Shown: positions 7,637 through 18,954, counted from the stretch's first letter. The stretch is DNA of 64,000 nt from Sansalvadorimonas sp965221135 (GCA_965221135.1 CBDCRZ010000121.1:62001-126000), one strand, 5' to 3'. The notes: generated by a model from the sequence alone, not told the origin. Numbers and translations: made by a program.

Positions 7637-10468
7637 ATGCCTCGCAATATTGCCATCCAGCTCACCCTTAAAGCCCGCGATCTCCTCTCTCGTATTGTCC
7701 GTAAATCCAGCGACTCACTGAAACAGCTGGAAGAGCAGACCCAAAGCCTGAAATCCCGCCTCAAAACCCTTCAGCAGCAATCCCGTCTGATTTCCACCTT
7801 CAAAGCCCAGGCCACCACTGTTCAATCAGTGGGCCGGGCTTATCAGGGCGCAAAGCTGTAGGTCGAACAATTGGCTCGGGAGCAGGCCCAAGCCAGCAAG
7901 CCTTCAAAACAACTGGAGCGGCAGTTGGCTGCTGCCCGTAAAACGGTGTCTGGCCTTTCCAGCCAATATCAGAACCAGAAGCAGAAACTGGCAGGGTTGC
8001 GTGCTGAGCTGCAAAAAAATGGGCTTTCTAATCGAAACCTTAACCAGCAGCAGAACAAACTGCAGGCGGTACTGAAGCAAACAGCCAGCTCGCTTGAAAA
8101 GGTTCAGAAAGAAGCCCGAAAATCCCGCGCGGCCCTTAAGAAAACCGGCTTTAAAAAGGCTGCCCGGGATGCTGATCAGGCCAGAGGACGCATTGATCGA
8201 CTGGCTACTTCGTTTCGCAATCTGGTGGTGGCGGGGACTGGCTTCTATGTGCTCAAACGTGCTATGCAGTCTGTGCTGCAGGTGGGTGATAAGTACGAAC
8301 GGCTCGGGATTCAGATGGAAGCCCTGATGGGCAGCCTGGCAGCGGGTCAGCAAGCGACTGACTTGATCAAACACTTCACCAAAAGTACACCTCTGCAGCT
8401 GGATCAGGTCACCAACGCCTTCGTCACCCTGAAGAACTTCGGCCTCGATCCCATGGACGGCACTCTCCTGGCACTGGTGGATCAGAACGCCAAGCTGGGT
8501 GGTGAGTTTGAACGACTGCAGCGGATATCGCTGGCACTGGGACAGGCCTTCGGTAAGCAGAAACTCCAGGGTGAAGAAATACGACAGTTGATTGAAGCCA
8601 GTGTGCCGGTCTGGTCACTGCTGGAAAAGACAACAGGCCGTAATACCCAAGAGCTGCGCAAAATGTCCGAGGCCGGGGAACTCGGCACCGATGTGATCAA
8701 ACAGCTCGTGGCTACCATGGGAGCAACCTCTCAAGGGGCTGCGGCCAAGAATATGAAGATCCTGTCGGGTCTTGTTTCCAATATGAAAGACCGCTGGGAG
8801 ATCTTCCAGAAGACTGTGGCGGAAAGTGGCTGGGCTGATTACGTGAAAGCCCAGCTCACCTTATTGGGCAACAAGCTCGATGAGATGGCCAGCAATGGTC
8901 AGCTGCAGGAACTGACGACAAACATTTCCGCCACCTTCATCACTATTGCTGAAAGTAATAAGGCCTTCTTTGCCGACCTGACCATTGAAGATTTTGTAAA
9001 GCGCACCACTGATGGATTCAAATCTATCGCTGACAGCGCGGGAACCATGATCACCATTGTGGCCTCTGTGGGCAACGGCATCTCGGCCATGCTCAATAGC
9101 TTCTCGCTGGTGGTCAAAGGGGCCGGCGCAGTGATTGCCAATGTAATTGGTGGCATAGCCGATGGCGTGGCTGACCTTGTCGGCTTTCTGGGTTTTGAGG
9201 ATCTGGAAGCCAAGGTTCAGCACTTTGCGGATGGCATGATACCGGTATCCAAAGCCTTCGGTGAAAGCATGGCCAAGGATGCACACAAAGTGCGGGAGAG
9301 TTATAAGGCCATTGGCAAAGCCATCACCACAGAAACGCCCAAGATCGCGGACACCCTCAAGCAGGTTAAGGCCGAGACTGAGAGCAGCGGTGAGGTTATC
9401 GTCACGGCCAATAAGAAGGTCGAGAAAAGCCAGACAAAGATGGGTATCAAATTCGCTGACACTGCGAAGGATCTCAAGAAGTCTCAGAAGGAGGTGAAGG
9501 AAGAGGTTAAAGACCTCGGCCCAGCTTTTGATGAGGCCGGTGAGGCCAGCGAAAACGCCAATGAGAAAATGGCCGGAGGGATGACCATCGCTCAAGCCAT
9601 GGCCGATCACATGGGCGCTCTGAAAAGTGAACTGGCCGGAATGTCCGGAGCAGCACTGGCGGCTTTTGAAGGTTTGAATGACATTTCTCAGGCCGACCCT
9701 CGGACGGTCACCGATGACATTGAGTCCATGCGTCACAGCCTGGAGCAGACCAACGAAGAGTTGGACGCCATGGGGCAGGTTTTCCATGGCTTTGATGCAA
9801 CAGGCCTGAGCGAGTGGATGTACGACACCAGGAAAACCTCCCTGCAGGTGAAGGAGTCTTATCTCGAACAGAAGATTGCCTTTGAAGACCTGATTCGGTC
9901 TTACGAGGATGGAGGTCTATCAGCTGAGCTGTTTGCCAGCGCAGCTCGTAAGGCATCCGATGAGATGGAACTGCTCAACCAGCAGGATATGGATAAGCTC
10001 AACCGGGCACTGGAACAGGCCGAACGTCAAATGCAGAGCCTGCAGAACAGCACTCGCTCGACACTTGATGGTTTGCAAGACGAGCTTGACCGATTAGTCG
10101 GCAACACGGAAGCCATTGAGCGACGACGGTTTGAAGCCCGGAATCGTGATCTCGAAGAGAAACTGAAACAAGCCCGGAGCAAAGGCGACGGCCATTCTGC
10201 GGCCAACCTGCAGCAGGCGCTCTCCCTGAACCAGCGAGTGTTTAATAAGACCCGTGACAAGCGCGAGAATGAAGAGCGCGAAACCCGTCGTCGTAAGAGC
10301 TTTGATCGCGCTCCTCCCCCGAGAAATGGCGCAGGCCAGAGGAATGAATCACCCAGTAAAGTGATTCGTCTTGAGTATCCCGGCGGCAATGTGAAGGTGA
10401 GTGTGCGTCAAGGGGATGATGTGAAACTACTACGCGCACTCAAAGAATCCGGCGCGAGGGCCATCTGA
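7637..10468 (+). CDS. Tail tape measure protein, interrupted by an in-frame amber codon
   Basis: The frame runs about 943 codons with a single TAG at 7859-7861 after codon 74. Upstream is the conserved start (LTLKARDLLSRIVRKS); downstream is coiled coil, then the tape-measure N-terminal domain around YERLGIQMEALMGSL and LGQAFGKQKLQGEEIRQL, two hydrophobic segments, and a C-terminal coiled coil. The second prophage copy has AAG (Lys) in the aligned place, so the TAG looks like a nonsense mutation. Re-initiation downstream is possible at 7871. Tape measures set tail length and enter the cell envelope. Its stop overlaps the next start (TGATG). Confidence 0.8.
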
Positions 10469-10854
10469 TGCAACTGGATACCATGACACTGCCGGACAAT
10501 CTTTTGTGGGTGAATGAGTTTGACTGGACACCGGTTGCCCAGAGTACCGACAGGAGCCTGACCGGCTCCCTTATTGTGTCTGAAAGTCTGATGACTTACG
10601 GGCGCAGCATTGTACTGGGGGATGGGGGGAACAGCTGGTTTATGCTGGCCGAGCTGAACACGCTCTTTGCTTTGTCGGAAATACCGAAAAAGAAAATGCT
10701 TCTCACACTTCCTGGCGGACGTGAATGCACAGTTATTTTTGACCGGTCTGAAGGTTCACCTATTGAGGCTCAACAGGTGTTACCACTCTCGGAGCCGAGT
10801 GAAGATCACTTCTATGCAGTGGTCATTCGTCTTTTGACGGTGGCACCCGGATAG
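10468..10854 (+). CDS. Minor tail protein downstream of the tape measure (lambda M position)
   Basis: 128 residues with alternating strands. The start overlaps the tape measure stop by one base, showing coupling. It lies where lambda encodes gpM, the tip protein that binds the end of the tape measure, and is of comparable size (lambda M is 109 residues), but the sequence itself is not one I can assign to that family with certainty. A frameshifted homologue lies at 59906-60288 in the second prophage copy, in the same position. Confidence 0.6.
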   Translation: MQLDTMTLPDNLLWVNEFDWTPVAQSTDRSLTGSLIVSESLMTYGRSIVLGDGGNSWFMLAELNTLFALSEIPKKKMLLTLPGGRECTVIFDRSEGSPIEAQQVLPLSEPSEDHFYAVVIRLLTVAPG

Positions 10855-10863
10855 TTGAATCCT

Positions 10864-11862
10864 TTATTTTGAGCCGGACTGTAACCTAAGCTTGGGAAAC
10901 TCGCTTAACAAGGGTGTTTCCTCATTGTTTTTGGTGGTTATCACTGGCCGGGAGCGTTTACGTTTATAAGTTTGACGGTACTCCGTGAGTGTATTGATAG
11001 TGACTGTGTATTTTTGCCACTCGTTAGGATCAGCGAACCGGAAAGATCTTGCTATTTTTGCAGCCGCCAGCGGGCTTCTAGTGAAAAACCACATAAATCG
11101 CCACTTTATAGATTGATCCGCCCCGGCCTGGAGCAAAATCTTAACCACCTCGGCGTGGCCGTTCTGAGCCGCTATATACAGAGGCGTGTCACCATCAGGT
11201 CTTGGTTGATTAAGAGCCACCCCCTCGGTGTTCACTAAAATCTGAACCACCTCGGCGTGGCCTTTCTGAGCCGCTATATACAGAGGCGTGACACCATTAT
11301 TTCTTGGTTGATTAAGAGCCACCCCCTCGGTGTTCACTAAAATCTGAACCACCTCCGCGAAGCCTTTCTGAGCCGCCATATACAGAGGTGTTGCACCTTT
11401 CCAGTTTTGATTCAAATCAGCCCCAGCCTGAATCAGAATCTCCACGGCCTCGGCATGACCATTTTGGCTGGCCATATAGAGAGGCGTCGCTCCACAATCA
11501 GAGCATCGATTCAAATCAGCCCCGGCCTTAATGAGAAGTTTTACTCCAGCGGTATGGCCTTTCTGAGATGCCACCCAAAGACCTGAAAACTTTTCTCCCG
11601 TGTAACCGCTAATAAATTCATCGTTTGGCCTAAAGCCCTTCTGGCTCAGCCAATACTCCATAACATCAACACGCCCTTGCCGACAGGCCGCAAGGAACTG
11701 GTGTTCACCTGGGCGGCCTTGCACGAAAGCCTCCTCATCACTTGATGTCGGCCTCCAGTCGGGCGCTTCCCACCACTCTCCAGCCCGTGCAAACAGTATC
11801 ACCGAAAGACAGAGGAAAAATACTGCATAGGAAAACAGCTCTTGTGTACCGACTCTTATCAT
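10864..11862 (-). CDS. Exported ankyrin-repeat protein, prophage cargo (copy 1)
   Basis: 332 residues. A hydrophobic segment at residues 10-27 ending ARA-GEWW looks like a cleavable signal peptide. Residues about 85-245 hold roughly five ankyrin repeats with the G-TPLYxAAQxGHAEVVxILxxAGADLN pattern; several units are nearly identical in DNA. The C-terminal 80 residues are basic. The gene is antisense to the tail operon and starts inside the leader of the next tail gene. A relative with the same start and ending architecture sits at the same position in the second prophage copy. Ankyrin proteins of symbionts often bind host proteins; here that is inference. Confidence 0.85.
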   Translation of the reverse strand: MIRVGTQELFSYAVFFLCLSVILFARAGEWWEAPDWRPTSSDEEAFVQGRPGEHQFLAACRQGRVDVMEYWLSQKGFRPNDEFISGYTGEKFSGLWVASQKGHTAGVKLLIKAGADLNRCSDCGATPLYMASQNGHAEAVEILIQAGADLNQNWKGATPLYMAAQKGFAEVVQILVNTEGVALNQPRNNGVTPLYIAAQKGHAEVVQILVNTEGVALNQPRPDGDTPLYIAAQNGHAEVVKILLQAGADQSIKWRFMWFFTRSPLAAAKIARSFRFADPNEWQKYTVTINTLTEYRQTYKRKRSRPVITTKNNEETPLLSEFPKLRLQSGSK

Positions 11863-11903
11863 AAAGCGAATCTCTCTTACACATACCCAAAAGGACTAAC
11901 GGT

Positions 11904-14034
11904 ATGGCAATCAACAAGGAAAATATCAAGTTATTTGCATCCCAAAGGCTCACCGACGAGGACGACGGCGGAGGACGACGGCGGAGGCCGGGCCACAGGG
12001 AATGTCGTGGCCGACGGGCAGGCCAATAACCTGTTCCGGTATATCAGCCGCATAGACCGAACGGTCGGTGATGTCTCCATGCGGAAGATGTTTGTGGGTG
12101 TGGGCACCGACAACGCAGACCCTTACCTTGGCGCTCATGCCATTCTCACAGTGAATCCGGAAGATGAGAGAGTCGGCGTGGTGCTGTTCAATACTGAAAG
12201 CCAGATTGATGAACGGGCCGATGCTCGTAACCGGATTGAGAGTTATGTAGTGCCAGCGGTTGACACCAACTGGCATCTCTTGGGCAACCAGCTGGTGGGC
12301 CAGCGCAGCTTGCTGGCCATTCAGAGGGAAGAACACCGGCTGCCGGAAATTGGTGAGGTGTACCGGCTCCTGAATGAGGCGACAGGTGATGAACAATATG
12401 TGCGTATCATCAGCGTGGAAGGAAAAATCGAAACCTTCACCTATGCCGTGTCGTCTGACTCCTATGTGGACTTTGAACGGCAGAGGCTGCAGCTTGGACT
12501 CCGCTACTATGGCCTGCAATCGCTCAAGGTCGATGCGTCCCAGAATGACCTGACCTTTAAGGTGAACAGCGTGTATGGGGAGATGGTCCCCAGTGCCCGC
12601 TCGGAAACCCCGCTGATCAATCAGGACGGCACCTATACCGCTCGCGTGGTGCATCCGGTCTCACCCGGGAGCCGGAGTGTGAGTTTGTCGTTCGGTTTGA
12701 TCAGTGGCAACCAGTCCCGCGCTTACCTGCAAACCGGCGCTGTACCGAAAACGGTGACACTCAGCATTGCTGGTGGCGACTATACCGATGCTGGCGACGG
12801 GACGTTCCAACATTCCAGCGGCACCCACTCGTTCGAGAAGATCATCATTGATTACGAGAGTGGGCAGATTGATGCCTTCAAGACCTCTGGCTCCTTTACC
12901 TCCGGTGCCTCGGCCAGCTATCGCCCCGGAGCAGTGGCGACAGGTGTCATGTACTCGGAAGACCTGGAGATCACCAATCAGAATCGTGGTTTCTCCTATA
13001 CCTTCGCTTTAACCGCTGATGGTGTGGCACCGGCTCCGGGCACGCTGATCATCAGCTATCTGGCGCTGGGGAAATGGTATGACGTGACCGACCCCGGTAA
13101 TGGCCAGCTTACAGGGGCTGGCACAGGGACGGTGGATTACGCCACCGGTGCCGCGCAGGTCACTCTGGATGTCATGCCCGACCCGGACAGCTCCATGATC
13201 ATCGCCTTCAAAGCCCAGACCGATGATGAGGTGACCATTCATGCCGGGACAGCCGTTCCCGGTCAGTTTGAGGTACGGCATATTACCGACAAACCCGGCA
13301 TCAAGCCGGGCAGCGTGTCTATTGATTATCTGGTGGCTGGTGTCACCAAGACCATCACCGACAACGGTCAAGGTGTGCTTCAGGGTGATGGTTCAGGGAC
13401 GGTGTTTTATGGGGACTGTGTCTTGAGTATTGTCCCTGCGTCGATACCTGACGGTGGAACAAGTCTTTCTCTGTCGTATCAGGAAGGGGCTGTTACCAAC
13501 ACCAGCCTCCCCGGCAGCCCGGATGGCGCAGGTTTGTTCACCGGCACCATTACCGGAGCACCTCTGCTGCCGGGCAGTCTTTCATTGGAGTGGATTGTCT
13601 CTCGAAGTAATGCGGTGGGAGAAAGCACCAGCAGAACCCGTAAAGCCTATGACGATGGGAATGGGAATTGGGCAGGTCTGACAGGCACTGTCGATTATGC
13701 AACGGGCGCGTTCACCCTGAAGGTGACCGATGACTACACCTACACCACCTCCATAATGAAAACCAGAGAGGGACTTGGCGGATGTGATGTGGTGACCACT
13801 GTTCACCCTGCCACAGAGAACTTTAAGGGCGACCAGCTCATTGCTCGCGCCCAAAGCAACAGCCTCAGTCATGTGCCTTATACCGAGACGGTGACAGCCC
13901 CGGATATGACGGTGGATCTTCTGCCCTTGGTGGAAGACGCCATTTTGCCGGGCAGTGTCGTGTTCCAGTGGGCAGGGGCCATCTACTTTGACCGGGGGGG
14001 CTCTACAGAAGCAGATAATTTAATACCTCTTTGA
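11904..14034 (+). pseudogene. Large modular tail protein, frameshifted near its start and cut at the 3' end
   Basis: The start is the ATG at 11904 (MAINKENIKLF, AAAAGGAC upstream), shared with the second copy at 61362. A tandem duplication of 13 bp at 11958-11983 shifts the frame; downstream the protein continues in the frame 11842-14034. After about 200 residues come four roughly 90-residue strand-rich modules with a repeated GTVDYATGA-type motif, as in Ig-like tail appendage proteins. The frame ends in unrelated sequence around 14005-14034, so the C-terminus is probably lost. A tail tip or fibre role is inferred from position. Confidence 0.7.
11958..11983 (+). repeat. 13-bp perfect tandem duplication causing a frameshift
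   Basis: The unit GAGGACGACGGCG occurs at 11958-11970 and again at 11971-11983. The homologous gene at 61362 has a single copy and an open frame, so the duplication is the derived state in this copy. Confidence 0.9.
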
Positions 14035-14589
14035 TGCTTTCTGGTAATGAAGGTCAAGCATTTCAAATGGCCACAAAAGGATCAAAGGACCCGGCAATAG
14101 TATACGAATATCTTGGCGCATCTGATGGTTCAAGTCAGTCATACTCACCATTACTGAAATGCTCATAGCGGGAGACATCGACTGAGTAAAGATTGGCAGT
14201 AATAGAATAGAAACGAAGCTATGAAGTCGCATTATTTTTTGAGAACGTCATAAGACATATGCAGCTGCAATCACTTGGAATTTTACTGGCGGCCGAAACG
14301 GAATGAGCTATCTTCCAGATGTCGCGTTTTCATATAAGTGAAAGAGTCCTAACAAAGAGTATGCCGCACATACACTAGCATGGGGGAAATAAGCGTCCTA
14401 TTTTTCAGCTTCGCCAGAGAAATCCAATAAGAATTAAATGAACCTGACCCCTTTATCCTTATCCACTTTATTCCATGATCCCTTTATTCGTGCTGCTTAC
14501 ATGAAATTTCACTACATTAAGCGGTATGAATATACACAAAACTGTATTTATGCCTTTTTAGCAGTCCCGCACAGGTTGAGGTAGGAAAT
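14035..14589. other. Gap between prophage tail and unknown large gene
   Basis: 555 bases without a convincing gene. A 70-codon minus-strand frame (14020-14232) with a hydrophobic start could be a small exported peptide or noise. The region marks the broken end of prophage copy 1. No insertion sequence end was recognised. The last bases carry GAGGTAGGAA, a strong ribosome-binding site for the next gene. Confidence 0.5.
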
Positions 14590-17500
14590 ATGTATTTCAA
14601 AATGAATGGCGTTTACGCTGAAGAAGTTTTCAAGCCTACCAAAACAGAGAGAGAACTCAGCGTTTATCGCCCCCCTCAAAAAAAAGTTACTCTCAACCCT
14701 ACTCTCATCACTGAGCCGGATGAACCATCTGGCTATATGAAGAAAAGCAACATCAATGTCAGGTTGAGGAAAATTTCAGAACCACTAACACATCAACTCT
14801 CTTTTTTATCTAGCCAAATTGTTCATATTGCACCTTGCCTTCTGGTTATTTCTTCGTGCGTATTCATAAACCAGAGTCAGGGGGGAATGTTACAGAGCAG
14901 TAGAGCGATTCCATTATCCTTTAAGAAAGAGGGTACAACTTTCTGGAGTATACCGGGCATTCTTAGCTGCCCTGGTGACAACAAGCGCTCAGGTGAAAGC
15001 CAAACTTCCAGCAGTAGCACAACAATAACAGAAAGTGCGAGCCATAATAATGCGACTACCGGCTCCAGAGCATCTACCGGAGTATCTGGTTCTGGCCGAG
15101 GCACAGACAGGGATAGGGACGATGATAAAGATTTTCACAAAAGAAAGGCTACAAAATCACAGTGCCAGGCTAGTGAACATATACCCCCATTAACTGAAGA
15201 GTCAGAAGAATCAGAAGAATCAGAAGAAGCCACCTTTGCAATTAAAGCACTGACATCTCTACCACCAGCCAGTCCATCCCGCCCCGCAATGATTAAATGC
15301 ATGGACAGGCATCCATTTATAGAATGGGACATTCATTTCCATTACCTTCATCAATTATTTCAACCTGAAGTGCTTAAAAAGCTGACTCACAAAGACACTG
15401 CTCCTCAACTTGAGATTGAAAGCATAGACATAGACACCACATATGAATTACTGGGGGTTTATCAGCATCTTCTTGACAGGGAGATAGAATCAGAAAAGCA
15501 TGATCATACTATGGAAATTCCATTCAATAATCTCTTTAAATGCACTGCGCCAGCTGCATATGGAAATACATTCTGTAAAAAATGTCCTGAACATTTGACT
15601 CGAATATCAACAACCTTGCAGACCAAAGAGTCAGCTAAAATTGCTCTTCTAATGCTACCATACATACTTTCAAGAGCTGTCGCTTTTCTTGATTTCAAAC
15701 AAGGTGTTTTATCAGAGAACAGTTTCGTATTACTCCCCGACCTTAGTGTGAGCATGCTATCAACATCAAATATAGTAGGCCACCTGAAAGATCTGGACGA
15801 TGTTCTTATTGCAATCCCCGGAAGCAGGGTACTGAGATTATTTAGTTTCAAGGAAGCAATCGATGACTCAAGCCCCAATGCTCACATTCTCAGGGCCAGG
15901 GCTTTGGCCAACCTTATTTCTCTTGAAGGAGAACAATTTGTTTCTAAAAGAGATATATATCCTACTGTCGAAAGACCAGTAAGCCAATACCCGCAGAGAA
16001 AGCTGAAGAAAACGGACACTATCTCGTCGTTAAGGGTTTTACCCGGCCAACTGGGATTAATACACTCTGAACATCATTCAGGCTCTCTGGGGCCTGACAC
16101 TGCAGGGGAACTGACTTTGTTAGCAGTACTGACTGCAGCTATCCGCTACTCACACAAACCCATGCAACATGAAGAAAACGTTACTCATTATCCGACTCTG
16201 TCTAAGGAAAGAAGAGATCCTGAGGCCATACCTCAACCAGCCCCAATAGCCGACGATGGAGGAGCAGTCTCAATAGGCGACGACGGATGGGCTGACGAAC
16301 ATACACTTATACTTATTGAAAGATTGAATATAGCTTGTCCAGAAATCTCACATAGAATTAACCAACTGACCCATGCCCTTTTTTATGAGGATTCACAGTT
16401 TGACGAAGATCTCATAAGAAACCTTTTTGTAGAGCTTGAGAAAAGAATCGAAAAGAATCAAATGAAATTGGACGATAACGTGCTCCGTCACCTGTCAGAA
16501 GAAATGATAAAACTAAAATCAAGCCAAAGGTATAAAATAATTTTCGATGATAAGGTCAGGCTGCATTGGAACAAAATAAACAAGGAACTCACCAAAATAA
16601 CTGAACTTGAAGGAGGCGACATAAAACCAGCGGAGGAACTGGAAGACTGGGGAGAGATCAATAACAATTTCAAACTGGTAATGAAACTCCCTCTGACTCA
16701 TAAATCCTTTATGAAGGTTTTGTCTATTTTAATCAAAAGGCTAAGTGAAATTTCAGCGACTTATCCTGCCACAGTCAGTCAGATGTCTGCTCAAATTTAT
16801 GGGAAAGTCAAAGATAAAATCCATCAGTATGATATGTCAGAAGAAACACTGGATACTGAATTTGCTGATGCGGTATTCAAAGCCTACCAGAGTTTGGAAA
16901 AGCCTGGGACACAAGCTATGCGGTATAAAGTACCACCTAAAGAGGTTTTACTAAAATGGGCAGGATCGGATATGGTCAAGTTTTGGGAGCAATCAAACGC
17001 TTTGAATATATACAACCCGCAGGACAGATCCTTTATGCTGAAGCACCCTGACTGTTTTTTATGGCTTATCAAGCAAGATAATATTGATTATAAAAACCGT
17101 CGTTTATTTGCTATTTTTTCCGGTATGCTACGAGAAAAAGGGCTACATATACCTGAGGAATTACTTAAGGATTATTGGGATACACTGATTGCAGAATATA
17201 GAAGACTATGCCCATCACCGGCAATCAGTGGACACACTTGCAATATTTACAAAAAACTTCCTGGGCCAGAACGCGTTCGGGCTGTTCAAAGAATGGTTGG
17301 CGGGCAGGATGCCCTCAGGAACATCAGAGAAAATACAGCAGAACTTTTGTTCATTGAGGGTCAGGCAACCAGCAGGGAGAATGAACCGGCAGCTTCCCAG
17401 GATGATAAGCAGCTACAGCTTGTTGAAGCATTGAGATCTCCGTCATTTGCAGGAAAACTGCAAGCCACCAGCGACGGTAGTCTTGGACTACGGAACGAAA

Positions 17501-17628
17501 AACGCAATATCTCCAGTTGTCTTTTACCTCCCAGCAAGGTGGTGAAAGGCATCCAAACAGGGAGTGTTCTTCCATCGGATGTTTTAACTCTCACAGATTA
17601 TTTCTTTAAGATGAAAGTCAGTAAATAG
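14590..17628 (+). CDS. Large unknown protein with N-terminal hydrophobic segment and acidic linker
   Basis: 1012 residues, no family recognised. The start is supported by GAGGTAGG just upstream. A hydrophobic stretch (residues about 75-95, HIAPCLLVISSCVFI) could be a signal or anchor. Residues about 130-215 are Ser/Thr-rich, then strongly charged with an EESEESEESEE tract, probably disordered. The rest is helical with a four-cysteine cluster near residue 310-335 (C-TAPAAYG-TFCKKCPEH) that may bind metal. Base composition is lower in G+C than the phage genes next door. An exported effector is plausible for a symbiont, but the function is unknown. Confidence 0.7.
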   Translation: MYFKMNGVYAEEVFKPTKTERELSVYRPPQKKVTLNPTLITEPDEPSGYMKKSNINVRLRKISEPLTHQLSFLSSQIVHIAPCLLVISSCVFINQSQGGMLQSSRAIPLSFKKEGTTFWSIPGILSCPGDNKRSGESQTSSSSTTITESASHNNATTGSRASTGVSGSGRGTDRDRDDDKDFHKRKATKSQCQASEHIPPLTEESEESEESEEATFAIKALTSLPPASPSRPAMIKCMDRHPFIEWDIHFHYLHQLFQPEVLKKLTHKDTAPQLEIESIDIDTTYELLGVYQHLLDREIESEKHDHTMEIPFNNLFKCTAPAAYGNTFCKKCPEHLTRISTTLQTKESAKIALLMLPYILSRAVAFLDFKQGVLSENSFVLLPDLSVSMLSTSNIVGHLKDLDDVLIAIPGSRVLRLFSFKEAIDDSSPNAHILRARALANLISLEGEQFVSKRDIYPTVERPVSQYPQRKLKKTDTISSLRVLPGQLGLIHSEHHSGSLGPDTAGELTLLAVLTAAIRYSHKPMQHEENVTHYPTLSKERRDPEAIPQPAPIADDGGAVSIGDDGWADEHTLILIERLNIACPEISHRINQLTHALFYEDSQFDEDLIRNLFVELEKRIEKNQMKLDDNVLRHLSEEMIKLKSSQRYKIIFDDKVRLHWNKINKELTKITELEGGDIKPAEELEDWGEINNNFKLVMKLPLTHKSFMKVLSILIKRLSEISATYPATVSQMSAQIYGKVKDKIHQYDMSEETLDTEFADAVFKAYQSLEKPGTQAMRYKVPPKEVLLKWAGSDMVKFWEQSNALNIYNPQDRSFMLKHPDCFLWLIKQDNIDYKNRRLFAIFSGMLREKGLHIPEELLKDYWDTLIAEYRRLCPSPAISGHTCNIYKKLPGPERVRAVQRMVGGQDALRNIRENTAELLFIEGQATSRENEPAASQDDKQLQLVEALRSPSFAGKLQATSDGSLGLRNEKRNISSCLLPPSKVVKGIQTGSVLPSDVLTLTDYFFKMKVSK

Positions 17629-17727
17629 TATCGACTGGCAGGGCATTTGGCCTGCAACAAGAATACATCAGTTATTCCTGGCACCCTGAACTTTGACCAT
17701 GCTTGAAACACGTTATCTTAACCGGCT

Positions 17728-18829
17728 GGGCTCTGTTCACAATAACTGAGGGTTGAGCCAATGCGATGCCTCCTGATCTAACAGGCTCTCTTCTGAGAAG
17801 ATGTGGGTCTTTAAAAATCGCTTCCAGCCCAGGTAGCGAGACAAATATTTTGTCGCCACACCTTTGAAGAAACCATTGATCCAGCGCTTGAGCTCACTGT
17901 GATAAGCGTTGACCGTCTGAATATGATAAATCTTCTCTCGCACATACTCGCCTGCCGTTGTAACGAGCTCCTTTAACGTCACATTGAGTTGATCGGCCAG
18001 TTGCTCATGTGACAGGTGAGCATCCGTGCACAGCGTACTGCCTGGCAAAATCCGCCCTTCCAATTGAGTAAAGAGCTCCTCGTTACTGACATGCTCAAGA
18101 ACCGCGTCCGTCATATGTTGCTGGCGATCGCAGGCCACCATAACAGGGACCTTTTTTATGGGTTTTTGCTTTTCCCCAGAAGCTTCGGCCGGTTTGTCTT
18201 TCTTCTGGAACGACCGCCACGTTTACGGGCCCTTTTCCCAACCCTCTCTGACCTTTGCGGGATTCTCGAAAAAAGGTTTCATCCATTTCCGAAATGCCGG
18301 ATAGCTGACCTGTTGTATCGGCTTCAATAACGGCCATCAGGCGGTGACGAAGGTAGAACGATGTTTTCAGCGAGACGTCACATTCAGCAGCCGCTGGCCG
18401 TAAAGTGCTTCCTCCATCCATGCTGGCAAGATAGGCATCCAGCTTCTCGCGAATACGAAAATGTGCCAGGGGTGTACCACTCAAAGCATTGCAGGGGCGC
18501 TTGCATTTGTTGCAGCGATAACGTTGATGGCCAGCGTTCTGACCCCAGCGCGTCATGGACTCACAAGAGCAATGAGGGCAGCGTGGGTGTTGATCAAAAT
18601 AATATTTGAGACGATCGAGAAGACGACCGTTTCCTGTCGTTTCTGGAGTCTTCGGGCATGGCGGCATGGTTCTGTGCAAGCAGGTAAGCTGCACAGGGGA
18701 CAGTGTGTTGAGAGATTTCAGGAATGGTTTAAACTATATTTTCTGCATGACGATGGTTTCACTTGTACGACAGAAACCGGTGCCTGGAATTGTAGTTCAT
18801 GCTGCCAATATTTATTGTTAACAGAGCCC
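17728..18829 (-). mobile_element. IS1595-family element with inverted ends
   Basis: The ends match as inverted repeats: GGGCTCTGTTCACAATAA at 17728-17745 and its near-complement (one mismatch) ending at 18829. The length of 1102 bp fits the family. No 8-bp target duplication is visible in the flanks, so the element may have been rearranged after insertion. Confidence 0.75.
17737..18694 (-). pseudogene. IS1595-family transposase, frameshifted
   Basis: The N-terminal part (18694 to about 18150) has a zinc-ribbon CPHC-x-S-x(7)-W-G...RYRC-x-x-C and the start of an ISXO2-type DDE domain (EMDETFFRESRKG). The C-terminal part (18141-17737) continues with VPVMVACDR and ends HIQTVNAYHSELKRWINGF...YLSRYLGWKRF, the family's final block. 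The halves lie in different frames, and the segment between them contains motifs in a third frame, so at least two indels are present. An A-run at the junction does not give a -1 shift into the right frame, which argues against programmed frameshifting. Confidence 0.8.
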
Positions 18830-18954
18830 AATTTTAGCTGCGCTTTCTGCTTTCGATAAACTAGCCGTTCCTCATATACACCTAGCTAGAGCCAAACACG
18901 ATGGCATTCATTTTGCGGTAGTTTGATACGCTACCGCCCTACGAAGCACGCAAA

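Noticed and set aside
8861..9787. Long antisense frame opposite the tape measure
   Set aside because: The + strand encodes a clear tape measure with known domains; the antisense frame is a shadow and is not conserved in copy 2.
18130..18170. Programmed frameshift in the IS1595 transposase at an A-run
   Set aside because: A -1 shift leads to the wrong frame and a further break lies upstream, so mutation is the simpler explanation.
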